A DNA stretch of 6,929 nt from Pseudoxanthomonas sp. Its GTDB lineage: Bacteria; Pseudomonadota; Gammaproteobacteria; Xanthomonadales; Xanthomonadaceae. This document shows, one piece after another, positions 1 to 5,690 of the stretch; position 1 is the first letter of the stretch; every line of letters starts with the position of its first letter. The notes beneath the pieces are model-generated. The model worked only from the letters and a program-made list of their open reading frames with translations. It was not told where the DNA came from and searched no databases. Position numbers and translations under genes: made by a program. Location: positions 1 to 6,929 of the forward strand of contig JAJAZJ010000260.1 of the NCBI GenBank assembly GCA_026785795.1, read 5' to 3'.

Positions 1-1
1 C

Positions 2-538
2 GACGATCTGGTGGCCTTCAACGCGGCCAACGAGGTGATCGGCAACGGCTTCCTGTCGCGCATCAACCAGGATATCCGCGAGACGCGGGGCTGGTCATAC
101 GGGTTGAGCGGGCGCGCGACGCTGGCGGAGCAGCGCTCGCCGTACGTGATCAATGCGCCGGTGCAGGCCAACCGCACCGGGGAGTCGATCCAGGTGTTGA
201 TGGACCAGTACCGCGGGTTCCTGGGCGACAAGGGGGTGACCGCGTCGGAGCGCGAGCGCACCATCAATGGCAACGTACGTTCGCTGCCGGGCGGGTTCGA
301 GACGTCGGCCAGTGTGCTGAACGCGCTGCGCACGAATGCGCTGTTCGGGCGCGCCGATGATTATTGGGAGACGCTGGGGCCGCGCTATGAGGCGCTGTCG
401 GTGGCGGACATGGATGCGGCGGCGCGCCGCATCGTGAAGGATGGTGATCTGGTGTGGGTGGTGGTGGGCGATGCGGCTACGGTTAAGCCGCAGCTGGAGG
501 GGTTGGGGCTGCCGGTGGAAGTGCGGGCGGCGAACTAG
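2..538 (+). CDS. M16 family (insulinase-like) zinc peptidase, C-terminal part, 5' end outside window
   Basis: The reading frame is open from base 2, before the first possible start (GTG at 11), so this is the 3' end of a longer gene cut by the window edge. About 178 residues are visible. The opening block (FNAANEVIGNGFLSRINQDI) followed by RETRGWSYG is typical of the M16 C-terminal domain, where the conserved Arg and Tyr of the R-x-x-R-G-W-x-Y stretch help bind substrate. The fragment ends with an LVWVVVGDAATVKPQLEGLGL stretch, the usual last strand and helix of such domains. The zinc-binding HxxEH motif would lie upstream and is not visible, so I cannot say whether this is an active subunit or an inactive partner. 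Bacterial members of this type are usually periplasmic and about 450 or 900 residues long. The stop is TAG at 536-538. Confidence 0.85.
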   Translation, partial: DDLVAFNAANEVIGNGFLSRINQDIRETRGWSYGLSGRATLAEQRSPYVINAPVQANRTGESIQVLMDQYRGFLGDKGVTASERERTINGNVRSLPGGFETSASVLNALRTNALFGRADDYWETLGPRYEALSVADMDAAARRIVKDGDLVWVVVGDAATVKPQLEGLGLPVEVRAAN

Positions 539-550
539 GGGGTGAAGTAG

Positions 551-603
551 AGGGGGCGGTGGGAATATCCGGTTCGAGCGGATGTTTTCGCGCCCCCCCT
601 TTG
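551..603 (+). terminator. possible intrinsic terminator after the M16 peptidase gene
   Basis: The arms gggggcg (552-558) and cgccccc (from 591) can pair. They enclose a smaller hairpin, atccg/cggat (567-571 with 579-583), and a short T-rich stretch (cctttgttg) follows. It sits 13 bases after the peptidase stop codon. The T tract is poor and the outer loop is long, so a rho-independent terminator is only a possibility. Confidence 0.3.
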
Positions 604-702
604 TTGTGAAACGCAGTGGCGGCGGTGGACTTAGCGACGCGCCAAGGGATAGCCGGCACGTCCGAAAAATGTACGCTGACGCTTAATCTCTGAGGAATTC
701 CT

Positions 703-1626
703 ATGCGAACGACACTGCTCTGCCTCGTCCTGTTGTCCAGCCTGTCGTTCAGCGCTGCGACCCGCGCGCAGACGGCACCCGCGGCCGCGGCGTGCAAGTC
801 GACGGTCAGCGGCGATCTGCATGTGCATACGTTGAAAAGCGCGATCTTCGGCAATGAGCGGAAGATCCGCGTGCTGTTGCCCGCGGGCTATGGCGACGAC
901 GCCAACAAGGATCGCCGCTACCCGGTCCTGTACATGCTGGATGGACAGAACGTGTTCGATGCGTGCCTGAGTGATGTCAGCCGCCATGAGTGGGGGGTCG
1001 ACGAAACCGTGCAGCGGATGGTCGCGGAAAAGAAGATCCCGGCGATGATCGTGGTGGGCGTCGATCACGCCGGCAAGGACCGTGCGCGTGAGTATTTGCC
1101 GTACAGGGATTTCACCGGCAATCCCGACATGGACGAGCCTGCCGGCAAAGGCTTTCCGGACTTCATGACCAAGGAGGTCATGCCCTGGGTCGATGGCAAC
1201 TACCGCACGCTGCCAGGACCGCCCAACACTGGCATCGGCGGTTCGTCCTACGGTGGTGTCGCAAGTCTGTATGCGTTGCTGGCCAAGCCGAATACGTTCG
1301 GCTACGGGCTGATCGAGAGTCCGACGCTGTGGGTAGGCATGGGCCAGCTGGTGCGCGACACCAGCCCGTTGGTGGTGATGCCGCAAAAGGTGTTCGTGGG
1401 CTTTGGCGGCAAGGAATCCTCTGATCCGAAGATCAACGACAGAATGATTGGCTTGATCCGCCAGGTCGAAACCAACTTCCGGGCCGCCGGCTACGACGAC
1501 ACGAATTTCCGGTTCGTCGTGGATGCGGATGCCGAGCACACCGAAGCTGCCTGGGAAAAGCGACTGCCCGGCGCGCTGACCTTCCTGTTCGGCGACTGGA
1601 AGCCGACGCCGGCGCCACCGCGCTGA
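703..1626 (+). CDS. secreted alpha/beta-hydrolase, putative esterase family (Esterase D / Fes-like)
   Basis: A 307-residue protein with an N-terminal Sec signal: MRTT, then a hydrophobic core (residues 4-18), and a likely cleavage site after the Ala-rich ATRAQ region (about residue 23). The mature part has the landmarks of the putative-esterase family: YMLDGQNVFD (77-86), the nucleophile elbow G-S-S-Y-G (180-184, catalytic Ser182) and a C-terminal His in AEHTEAAW (His279). The catalytic acid is probably in the GGKESSD segment (235-241). It probably hydrolyses an ester or acyl substrate in the periplasm or outside the cell; the substrate cannot be read from sequence. The ATG at 703 is supported by GAGG at 692-695, seven bases upstream. 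The gene stands alone, 164 bases after the peptidase gene, and a REP-like hairpin pair begins about 40 bases after its stop. Confidence 0.85.
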   Translation: MRTTLLCLVLLSSLSFSAATRAQTAPAAAACKSTVSGDLHVHTLKSAIFGNERKIRVLLPAGYGDDANKDRRYPVLYMLDGQNVFDACLSDVSRHEWGVDETVQRMVAEKKIPAMIVVGVDHAGKDRAREYLPYRDFTGNPDMDEPAGKGFPDFMTKEVMPWVDGNYRTLPGPPNTGIGGSSYGGVASLYALLAKPNTFGYGLIESPTLWVGMGQLVRDTSPLVVMPQKVFVGFGGKESSDPKINDRMIGLIRQVETNFRAAGYDDTNFRFVVDADAEHTEAAWEKRLPGALTFLFGDWKPTPAPPR

Positions 1627-1668
1627 ATAGATTCGATTGCGGCGGCGGGCAGCGTGTAGGGAACCAAC

Positions 1669-1786
1669 GGAGGGCGGGTCTTGACCCGCCATGGGCGAAG
1701 CCAGGATGGGTACGTCGCGGCTCGCGATTGTCAGGTAACGCTTCGCGGCTGCCGAACGATAGGCCGCGGGTCAAGACCCGCCTTCC
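1669..1786. repeat. inverted pair of REP-like hairpins (BIME-like)
   Basis: Two near-identical palindromes lie in opposite orientation: ggcgggtcttgacccgcc at 1673-1690 and gcgggtcaagacccgcc at 1766-1782. Each is immediately preceded, on its own strand, by a GGA-type tetranucleotide (GGAG at 1669-1672; GGAA read on the minus strand at 1783-1786). A short 5' tetranucleotide followed by a GC-rich palindrome is the known layout of REP elements recognised by RAYTs. A head-to-head pair resembles a BIME. The pair lies just downstream of the esterase gene, where such hairpins commonly stabilise or end transcripts, and directly beside RAYT remnants, which fits a REP/RAYT origin. Confidence 0.65.
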
Positions 1787-1821
1787 AGAAACTGGGTTTG
1801 ATTGGCCCGCCTTACGCGCGT

Positions 1822-1850
1822 TCGGATAAATGAACCTGACCCCTTTCCTC
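1822..1850 (+). repeat. RAYT-element end motif, copy 1 (aaatgaacctgaccccttt)
   Basis: The motif occupies 1828-1847 and is preceded by tcggat, exactly as in the copy at 3871-3897. In the other copies the aaa-tga of this motif is the last codon and stop of a RAYT reading frame. Here the frame just upstream (1804-1834) would read GPPYARSDK-stop, weakly like a RAYT tail and sharing the SDK-stop ending with the copy at 3829-3882. I take it as the right end of an otherwise lost RAYT element. Confidence 0.6.
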
Positions 1851-1855
1851 TCTGT

Positions 1856-2097
1856 GATCCGCTGATTGCCCCTCACCCGCTCTACCTGGCCCTGGGCGCC
1901 ACCATCGAGGCAAGGGCCACGGGTACCGCGAGTGATTGGACGCCGGTGTAAGCCCGGAAGAGTTGGCCGACATCCGCCTCCACGTCGGCCGGCAACGCGC
2001 ATTGGGCGATCATCGGTTTCAGGCGATGGTGGAGAAGACGCTCAATCGCCCTGCTGCATATCGGCCCGGTGGTAGGCCCAAGGTGAGGGGCGCTTAA
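1856..2097 (+). pseudogene. RAYT (REP-associated tyrosine transposase) C-terminal remnant
   Basis: Translated in pieces this is the last quarter of a RAYT. DPLIAPHPLYLALG is read at 1856-1897. After a frameshift near 1922, LDAGVSPEELADIRLHVGRQ continues through ALGDHRFQAMVEKTLNRPAAYRPGGRPKVRGA to a TAA stop at 2095-2097. The ALGxxRFxxxIE and RPxGRPxK blocks are family signatures. A TGA at 1933-1935 replaces what is usually a Trp codon, so there are two disabling changes besides the missing N-terminal two thirds, which included the HUH catalytic motif. The element end (gcctccgtcccct) continues to about 2112. The stop overlaps the stop of the convergent hydrolase gene in the shared TTAA at 2094-2097. 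Confidence 0.8.
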
Positions 2098-3245
2098 CTG
2101 CCTCCGTCCCCTGTAGTCGTGTCCCCGACAGTCGCTGCGTCGAATGCCTCGCGCAGCCGGCTGGCGGCGAACTCCTGAGCCTGTTTCGCTTTGTCCTGCA
2201 CGGGCGCCATGCCGAAGAACTCGTGGGTCACGCCGTCGTACTGCTTGACGCTCACTGCTACGCCTGCCTTCTGCAGCGCATCGGCATAGGCCTGGCCTTC
2301 CGATCGCAGCGGGTCGATCTGGGCCAGGATCACCGTAGCCGGCGCAACGCCTGCGAGATCCGGCCGGTCCACCAGGTTGATGCGCGGGTCGGTCGTTGCC
2401 TGCGGTGATTCAAAGGTGTGCTTGATGAACCATTCCATGGCTGGCTTGCTCAGCGGCGCAGCGTGGGCGTTTTCCAAGTAGGACGGCGTGGTGGTGTCGT
2501 TGCCGGCGACCGGGTAAATCAACACCTGGGCCAATGGCGCCTGCAGCTTCTCATCGCGTGCAGCAAGTGCAATATAGGCGGCCATGTTGCCGCCAGCACT
2601 TTCACCAACCACCGCAATCCGCTTGGGATCGCCGCCCAGCTTGGCGGCATTGGCAAGCAACCATTTGTACGCTGCCAGCGTATCTTCGTGGGCAGCAGGA
2701 AACTTGTTTTCGGGAGCCTGTCGGTAGTGGGTCGAAACGACGATCGCCTTGCTGAGGTTGGCCAGCGCACGTGGGCTGGCGTCGTATGTATCAAGGTCGG
2801 CGATCACCCAGCCACCACCATGGATGTACAGCACCACCGGCATCGGGCCGCTTCCCGCCGGCGTGTAGATTCGGATCGGCACTTGGCCGGCTGGCCCGCG
2901 GAATGTGGAATCCTTGACGCTCGCCACGGCTTCGGGGCTGGTCGGCCTGCCCTGCGCCGCGAGGACTGCCTTCACCGCATCGGCGGGGCTCGCCTGCGTG
3001 CGCGCCTGATCGGGGGTGAGCGTCTCCAACGGCTTGGCGCCGAGTTTGGAGAGTTGGTCCAGCACCGCCTGCATCTGTGCATCGGGCTGCGCCATCTGCG
3101 CTGTCTTCGGCGCGGCAGGCGTAGTGGTAGGAGGAGCTATGTTGGCGGAGGGCGGGGGCATGGGCAATTCCTGGCTGTTGCAGGCCGCGATGGCCAGGAG
3201 GCACGCGGAAGCCAAGACTGCACCGTGCAGTGGGTGGGCGGACAT
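2094..3245 (-). CDS. alpha/beta-hydrolase lipoprotein, hormone-sensitive-lipase (family IV) type
   Basis: A 383-residue predicted lipoprotein esterase or carboxylesterase. The ATG at 3245 (protein starting MSAHPLHG) is preferred over an in-frame ATG 36 bases upstream, because AGGAAG lies five bases before it and because it gives a clean lipoprotein signal ending in the lipobox IAAC (Cys22). A Pro/Thr/Ala-rich linker (about 28-60) follows. The catalytic domain carries the family IV oxyanion motif HGGG (142-145), YRQAPE (175-180), the nucleophile elbow GESAG (214-218, Ser216), the acid in QIDPLRSEG (Asp311) and His341 in THEFFG. All triad residues are present, so it should be active, anchored to the inner or outer membrane and facing the periplasm or outside. 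The last six or so codons and the stop come from a RAYT element end. Substrate unknown. Confidence 0.88.
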   Translation of the reverse strand: MSAHPLHGAVLASACLLAIAACNSQELPMPPPSANIAPPTTTPAAPKTAQMAQPDAQMQAVLDQLSKLGAKPLETLTPDQARTQASPADAVKAVLAAQGRPTSPEAVASVKDSTFRGPAGQVPIRIYTPAGSGPMPVVLYIHGGGWVIADLDTYDASPRALANLSKAIVVSTHYRQAPENKFPAAHEDTLAAYKWLLANAAKLGGDPKRIAVVGESAGGNMAAYIALAARDEKLQAPLAQVLIYPVAGNDTTTPSYLENAHAAPLSKPAMEWFIKHTFESPQATTDPRINLVDRPDLAGVAPATVILAQIDPLRSEGQAYADALQKAGVAVSVKQYDGVTHEFFGMAPVQDKAKQAQEFAASRLREAFDAATVGDTTTGDGGS

Positions 3246-3250
3246 AGGAA

Positions 3251-3256
3251 CTTCCT
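3251..3256 (-). promoter_or_regulatory. ribosome binding site that decides the start of the lipoprotein hydrolase
   Basis: On the minus strand AGGAAG stands five bases before the ATG at 3245. No comparable sequence precedes the upstream in-frame ATG at 3281, so the shorter form with the lipobox 22 residues in is favoured. A small GC stem (gccgc-aag-gcggc, 3263-3275) lies just upstream in the leader; its role is unknown. Confidence 0.6.
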
Positions 3257-3330
3257 GGGGGGGCCGCAAGGCGGCGGTCACTCAACCCTATACGCGAACA
3301 CGTGCATTCCGCGTGACGCAGGTTGCCGAC

Positions 3331-3342
3331 AAATGAACCTGA
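3331..3342 (+). repeat. partial RAYT-element end motif, copy 2 (aaatgaacctga)
   Basis: Only the first half of the motif (aaatgaacctga) is kept, followed by a divergent acctgg. As in the other copies, the upstream frame ends with GAC-AAA-TGA. It lies about 85 bases upstream of the hydrolase start and marks the left edge of the mobile-element debris in this gap. Nothing else recognisable lies between it and 3402. Confidence 0.4.
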
Positions 3343-3402
3343 ACCTGGTTTGGCGCCGCTGGCCATGGCGTATGCCGCGGCCTTCGCGCTGGAAAAAAGT
3401 GG

Positions 3403-3810
3403 GAAAAAGGGGTCGGTTCATTTCCTACACCTGTTACCGCTATATCGAGCTCAATCAGGTTCGGGCGCGCATGGTCTAACTGCCTGGCGAGTACCGCTGG
3501 TCGAGCCATGCCTGCAACGCCCTGGGGGCACACGAAGCGCGGCTCACGCCGCACCCGTGCTGCCAGGCGCCAGCCGCCGATAGCGCAAAGCGCCAGCTTG
3601 CGGACCGCCATCTGTTTGACCAGCCGCCGCCCCTGGATCGCTTCGCGCAGCTGCGCGTTCATACCCGACAGCAGCACGCATGGGGCAGCGACCGGTTCCG
3701 TGCACAGATCGAGGTGCTGGCCAGGCGCTCGGTGACCGTCAAGCCTCGGGGGCGGCCGCGCGCTGTCGGGTCCAGGAAGGACGGGGGTAAATGAACCTGA
3801 CCCCTTTTTC
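3403..3810 (+). mobile_element. 408-bp non-autonomous RAYT-derived mini-element with inverted ends
   Basis: The left end aaaaaggggtcggttcattt (3404-3423) and the right end aaatgaacctgacccctttt (3789-3808) are inverted copies that differ by one missing base; both extend one or two bases further (gaaaaa.../...ttttc). Between them lies only the C-terminal part of a RAYT, beginning directly after the left end. The right end contains the TGA stop of that frame. The element therefore looks like an internal-deletion derivative that kept both termini, comparable to MITE-like non-autonomous elements. No target duplication is evident, which is expected for HUH-type transposition. Confidence 0.65.
3424..3794 (+). 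pseudogene. RAYT transposase C-terminal remnant with internal stop
   Basis: A single frame reads CYRYIELNQVRARMV, a TAA at 3477-3479, then LPGEYRWSSHACNALG, LTPHP, an LFDQ segment, AWGSDRFRAQIEVLARR and PRGRPR to a TGA at 3792-3794. These blocks match the order seen in RAYTs: the RYIELNPVRA helix (thought to carry the nucleophilic Tyr), YRWSSH, TPHP, ALGSxRF and RGRPR. About 120 residues remain. The N-terminal half with the HUH histidines is absent, and the TAA sits where the family usually has a residue after MV. The rest of the frame is undamaged, so the decay may be fairly recent. It cannot make an active transposase. Confidence 0.85.
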
Positions 3811-3826
3811 TGGACCCCTTTTTCTG
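3799..3826 (+). repeat. 14-bp tandem duplication in the element end
   Basis: The sequence gacccctttttctg occurs twice without a gap (3799-3812 and 3813-3826). It duplicates the outer part of the element's right end and joins it to the second RAYT tail. Confidence 0.8.
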
Positions 3827-3828
3827 TC

Positions 3829-3882
3829 AGGCCTCGCGGCCGGCCGCGATCTGCCGGGTCCACGAATGACTCGGATAAATGA
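3829..3882 (+). pseudogene. second RAYT tail fragment (RGRPR...SDK-stop)
   Basis: The frame reads PRGRPRSAGSTNDSDK followed by a TGA at 3880-3882. It aligns with the tail of the preceding remnant (PRGRPRAVGSRKDGGK-stop, 3741-3794) at a constant offset of 88 bases, including the bases just before it (gtcaag versus gtcagg) and the motif after it. The two units are an imperfect tandem duplication of a RAYT 3' end plus element terminus, or the result of two nested insertions. Several substitutions separate them, so the event is not recent. Confidence 0.7.
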
Positions 3883-3916
3883 ACCTGACCCCTTTTCTGA
3901 ACCTGACCCCTTTTCT
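3871..3916 (+). repeat. RAYT-element end motif, copy 5, with 18-bp tandem duplication
   Basis: The sequence tcggataaatgaacctgacc repeats the context at 1822. The unit gaacctgaccccttttct is then present twice back to back (3881-3898 and 3899-3916). It is the last trace of mobile DNA before the leader of the small-gene pair. The 3917-4077 stretch holds no clear gene or promoter that I can name. Confidence 0.75.
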
Positions 3917-4077
3917 GCCCGTTTCCCTCACGCCATCAACACGTCGACTGCGCCCATCATCTCTTCTAGCAGACATTCCGGAACAGGCATCAGCGGCGGC
4001 GCGATACGCGTCCGCAGCAGGTGCGACCCGGCGGCGGTACCCACAGTCAGGTCAACCCGGCCAAGAGAGAGCGCAAC

Positions 4078-4359
4078 ATGCCCATCCTCAACGCGCTGCA
4101 AACCGATGACGCCACCGTCAGCGTGGACGCAACCGATGACCTGCAGTACTGGAGCGGTCGCCTGCAGGCCTCCGACATGCAGATACGGCTGGCCATCGAT
4201 GCGGTCGGCGACTCGGCCCCGCGCGTGGAAGCCTGGCTGCGCGAGTCGCGCGGCGCGGGCGTGGTGAGGCAGAACGGCAAATGGACCTTCCTGCAGTCCG
4301 CGGTACGCAACCTGATGTTCTTCGCCACGGGCCTGCTTGGCGGCAGCCTGCTGGGTTGA
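4078..4359 (+). CDS. small DUF3606-like protein
   Basis: A 93-residue protein. Its N-terminal half follows the pattern of DUF3606: an Asp-rich start with VSVDATDD (about 14-21), then LQYWSGRLQASDMQIRLAID (22-41) and AVGDSAPRVEAWL (42-54), i.e. a YW pair, a short helix, and V-G with a final VxxxL helix. The known domain is about 55-60 residues and of unknown function. The remaining part ends in a Gly/Leu-rich hydrophobic tail (FFATGLLGGSLLG) that could contact a membrane but is short. ATG 4078 is chosen because it directly precedes the domain; only a weak purine run (aagagagag) precedes it. It is followed 42 bases later by the Pro-rich gene on the same strand, so the two are probably co-transcribed. 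Confidence 0.7.
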   Translation: MPILNALQTDDATVSVDATDDLQYWSGRLQASDMQIRLAIDAVGDSAPRVEAWLRESRGAGVVRQNGKWTFLQSAVRNLMFFATGLLGGSLLG

Positions 4360-4387
4360 CCCGCGCGCGCCGTCTTCCCCGCTCATT

Positions 4388-4395
4388 GAAGGAAG
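4388..4395 (+). promoter_or_regulatory. strong ribosome binding site of the Pro/Asp-rich gene
   Basis: GAAGGAAG lies six bases before the ATG at 4402. This is a good Shine-Dalgarno match and the main evidence that the unusual low-complexity frame is translated. Confidence 0.65.
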
Positions 4396-4401
4396 TGCCC
4401 C

Positions 4402-4656
4402 ATGCAGAATCCAAATCCCGGGCAGGATCCGCAGCAGCCACCCAACGGCATCCCGGCACAGGTACCCGATCCGGCCCGGGATCCGCTGGCAGACCCGCCG
4501 ATCGATCCGCTTCCCGACCACACCCCGGATCCGGGGCCAGACCATCCAATCGACCCTACCCCCGACCGTCCCACCGACCCGGTGCAGTTCCCCGCTGACA
4601 ACAGCGACGTAGAGCACGGTGACCCACTGGGCACGCCTGGCAGCGTCCTTCCCTGA
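4402..4656 (+). CDS. short Pro/Asp-rich low-complexity protein
   Basis: An 84-residue protein with 25 Pro and 14 Asp and no Lys, Cys, Tyr or Trp. Residues 21-60 are a run of PDP, RDP, ADP, IDP and TDP units spaced two to five residues apart, often coded gat-cc(g/c). It has no signal peptide or membrane segment. Such a sequence is expected to be disordered, acidic and extended. I do not recognise a named family, and similar Pro-rich short proteins are usually annotated as hypothetical. Support for translation is the strong ribosome site at 4388-4395 and its position 42 bases after the DUF3606-like gene. Its stop lies 19 bases from the stop of the convergent THI5-like gene. Confidence 0.6.
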   Translation: MQNPNPGQDPQQPPNGIPAQVPDPARDPLADPPIDPLPDHTPDPGPDHPIDPTPDRPTDPVQFPADNSDVEHGDPLGTPGSVLP

Positions 4657-4675
4657 CGAGAACCCTGCAGCGCCG

Positions 4676-5554
4676 TTACGCCGAGTACAGGGCCTCGTAG
4701 CCGGCCTGGTCAACGCGAGCCAGGCCCATGGCCTCGAACTGCGCCCACATCGGCCGCCAGCGCGAAGCATCCCGCACCATTGGCCAGACCAGGCGCGGGC
4801 ACGTCTCGGCGATGATCGCATCCATCAAGCCGTTGGCCTGCTCGCCGGTATGCAGGTACCACAGGCGTGCCGCGTGGGCCGGATCGTCCCGGCACAACGC
4901 AGCGCCGCGCCCGACCAACTCGCACACCTTGGCCACCACGCCGGGGTGTGTGCGCAGGAACGCCAGGCCGGTGAACAGCTCCAGCGCCGAGAAGTTCCGC
5001 AGCCCCACCTGGGCGCTGTCGATGAAAGCGAGGTCCATCCCGGCCAGCCGCGCTTCCACGCCTTCGAAGTTGGCGAAGCACAGCCATGCACCGTCGTAAC
5101 CGGACCGGAGGTTCTGCAGATGGGCGAAACCCGCGCTTTCAATCGACACCTGCGACGCTGAGAACGCGCCGCCCTGCTGCCTGGACCAGCGCGCCAGGAT
5201 CTCGATGGCGATCGCGTCGGTGACCCCGCCGGCGACGGGAGAGGCCAGGCGAACAGGCCCGCCCTGGAGCAGCCGTTCGCCTGCCTGCCGGTGCAGCAGG
5301 ATTCCGCCGTCGGTCTCGAAGAAGCAGCCCAGTGCGGCCAGCCCCGGACGCGGTGCGTCGACCATGTGCAGCGGCTCGTTGCAGGAGAAGGCGATCTCGC
5401 CGGCCACGGTAGCCGCAAGGCCATCGTAGTGGTCGTCGGGAACGACCAGCTCGAGCTCCAGCCCGGCATCGCGATACCAGCCCAGCTCGATCCCCGCGAT
5501 CAGCGGCAGGTGATCGGGGTTGAGGAACCATTCCAGTCCCAGTTGCAGCTTCAT
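4676..5554 (-). CDS. THI5/NMT1-like periplasmic-binding-fold protein, apparently cytoplasmic
   Basis: A 292-residue protein. It opens with MKLQLGLEWFLNPDHLPL (1-18), then IELGWYRDAGLELELVVPDD (22-41) and AGEIAFSCNEPLHMVDA (51-67), the strand-helix order of the NMT1/THI5-like domain (SsuA/THI5 type). These include substrate-binding proteins of pyrimidine or taurine ABC transporters and the fungal THI5 HMP-P synthase. The first strand starts at residue 2, so no signal peptide is present and the product should stay in the cytoplasm unless the true start differs. Aligned by eye to yeast Thi5, the His of LHM (63) is kept, but the position of the PLP-binding Lys is Asn59, and the Cys-rich CCCFC motif is absent. 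A THI5-type synthase activity is therefore unlikely. No ABC permease or ATPase is nearby. Start ATG at 5554 with GGGAG about ten bases upstream. Confidence 0.75.
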   Translation of the reverse strand: MKLQLGLEWFLNPDHLPLIAGIELGWYRDAGLELELVVPDDHYDGLAATVAGEIAFSCNEPLHMVDAPRPGLAALGCFFETDGGILLHRQAGERLLQGGPVRLASPVAGGVTDAIAIEILARWSRQQGGAFSASQVSIESAGFAHLQNLRSGYDGAWLCFANFEGVEARLAGMDLAFIDSAQVGLRNFSALELFTGLAFLRTHPGVVAKVCELVGRGAALCRDDPAHAARLWYLHTGEQANGLMDAIIAETCPRLVWPMVRDASRWRPMWAQFEAMGLARVDQAGYEALYSA

Positions 5555-5690
5555 TGATTCGTTGCTCCCGCCTGGCGCTCAAACGGCACGCGCGGGTTGG
5601 GATGATGGACGGCGAGACGCTGATCAGCAGTGCGGTCCAGCGCCGAGATTACTTGCGTTGCCCACGCACCGGGCCGCAGTCGAGGGCACA
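5555..5690 (-). promoter_or_regulatory. leader region of the THI5-like gene
   Basis: These 136 bases separate the stop of the DUF1206 gene from the start of the THI5-like gene on the same strand, so the latter probably has its own promoter, though read-through is possible. The only structure I see is a 10-bp palindrome gctgatcagc (5619-5628). No convincing -35/-10 pair or terminator is visible. Confidence 0.25.

Noticed and set aside
631..1692. Long minus-strand open frame opposite the secreted esterase
   Set aside because: Arg/His-rich translation without domain pattern, fully antisense to a well-supported gene; a GC-rich shadow frame.
2418..3479. 353-codon plus-strand frame ending CYRYIELNQVRARMV
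   Set aside because: Only its last 19 or so codons are meaningful (the RAYT remnant). The rest is antisense to the lipoprotein hydrolase.
3834..3849. Perfect 16-bp palindrome tcgcggccggccgcga
   Set aside because: It lies within the RGRPR codons of a RAYT tail, and the equivalent site in the neighbouring copy (around 3746-3761) is not a perfect palindrome, so it is probably a coincidence of GC-rich arginine/proline codons.
3789..3916. Repeated aacctgacccctttt units considered as a CRISPR or tandem-repeat array
   Set aside because: The spacing is irregular, the repeats lie at RAYT stop codons, and no unique spacers or cas genes are present; they are element termini.
3928..4821. 297-codon minus-strand frame across the small-gene pair and the 3' end of the THI5-like gene
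   Set aside because: It overlaps three better-supported genes, and its middle is a Gly/Ser/Arg-rich mirror of the Pro/Asp repeats. Its last 45 residues (to 3928) look somewhat protein-like, but I can match them to no family.
4676..5554. Annotation as a thiamine-biosynthesis HMP-P synthase (THI5)
   Set aside because: The Lys and Cys-rich motif needed by Thi5 are not seen, and no thiamine gene adjoins it.
5619..5628. 10-bp palindrome gctgatcagc upstream of the THI5-like gene, considered as an operator
   Set aside because: Too short and unsupported by a second copy or a recognisable promoter.
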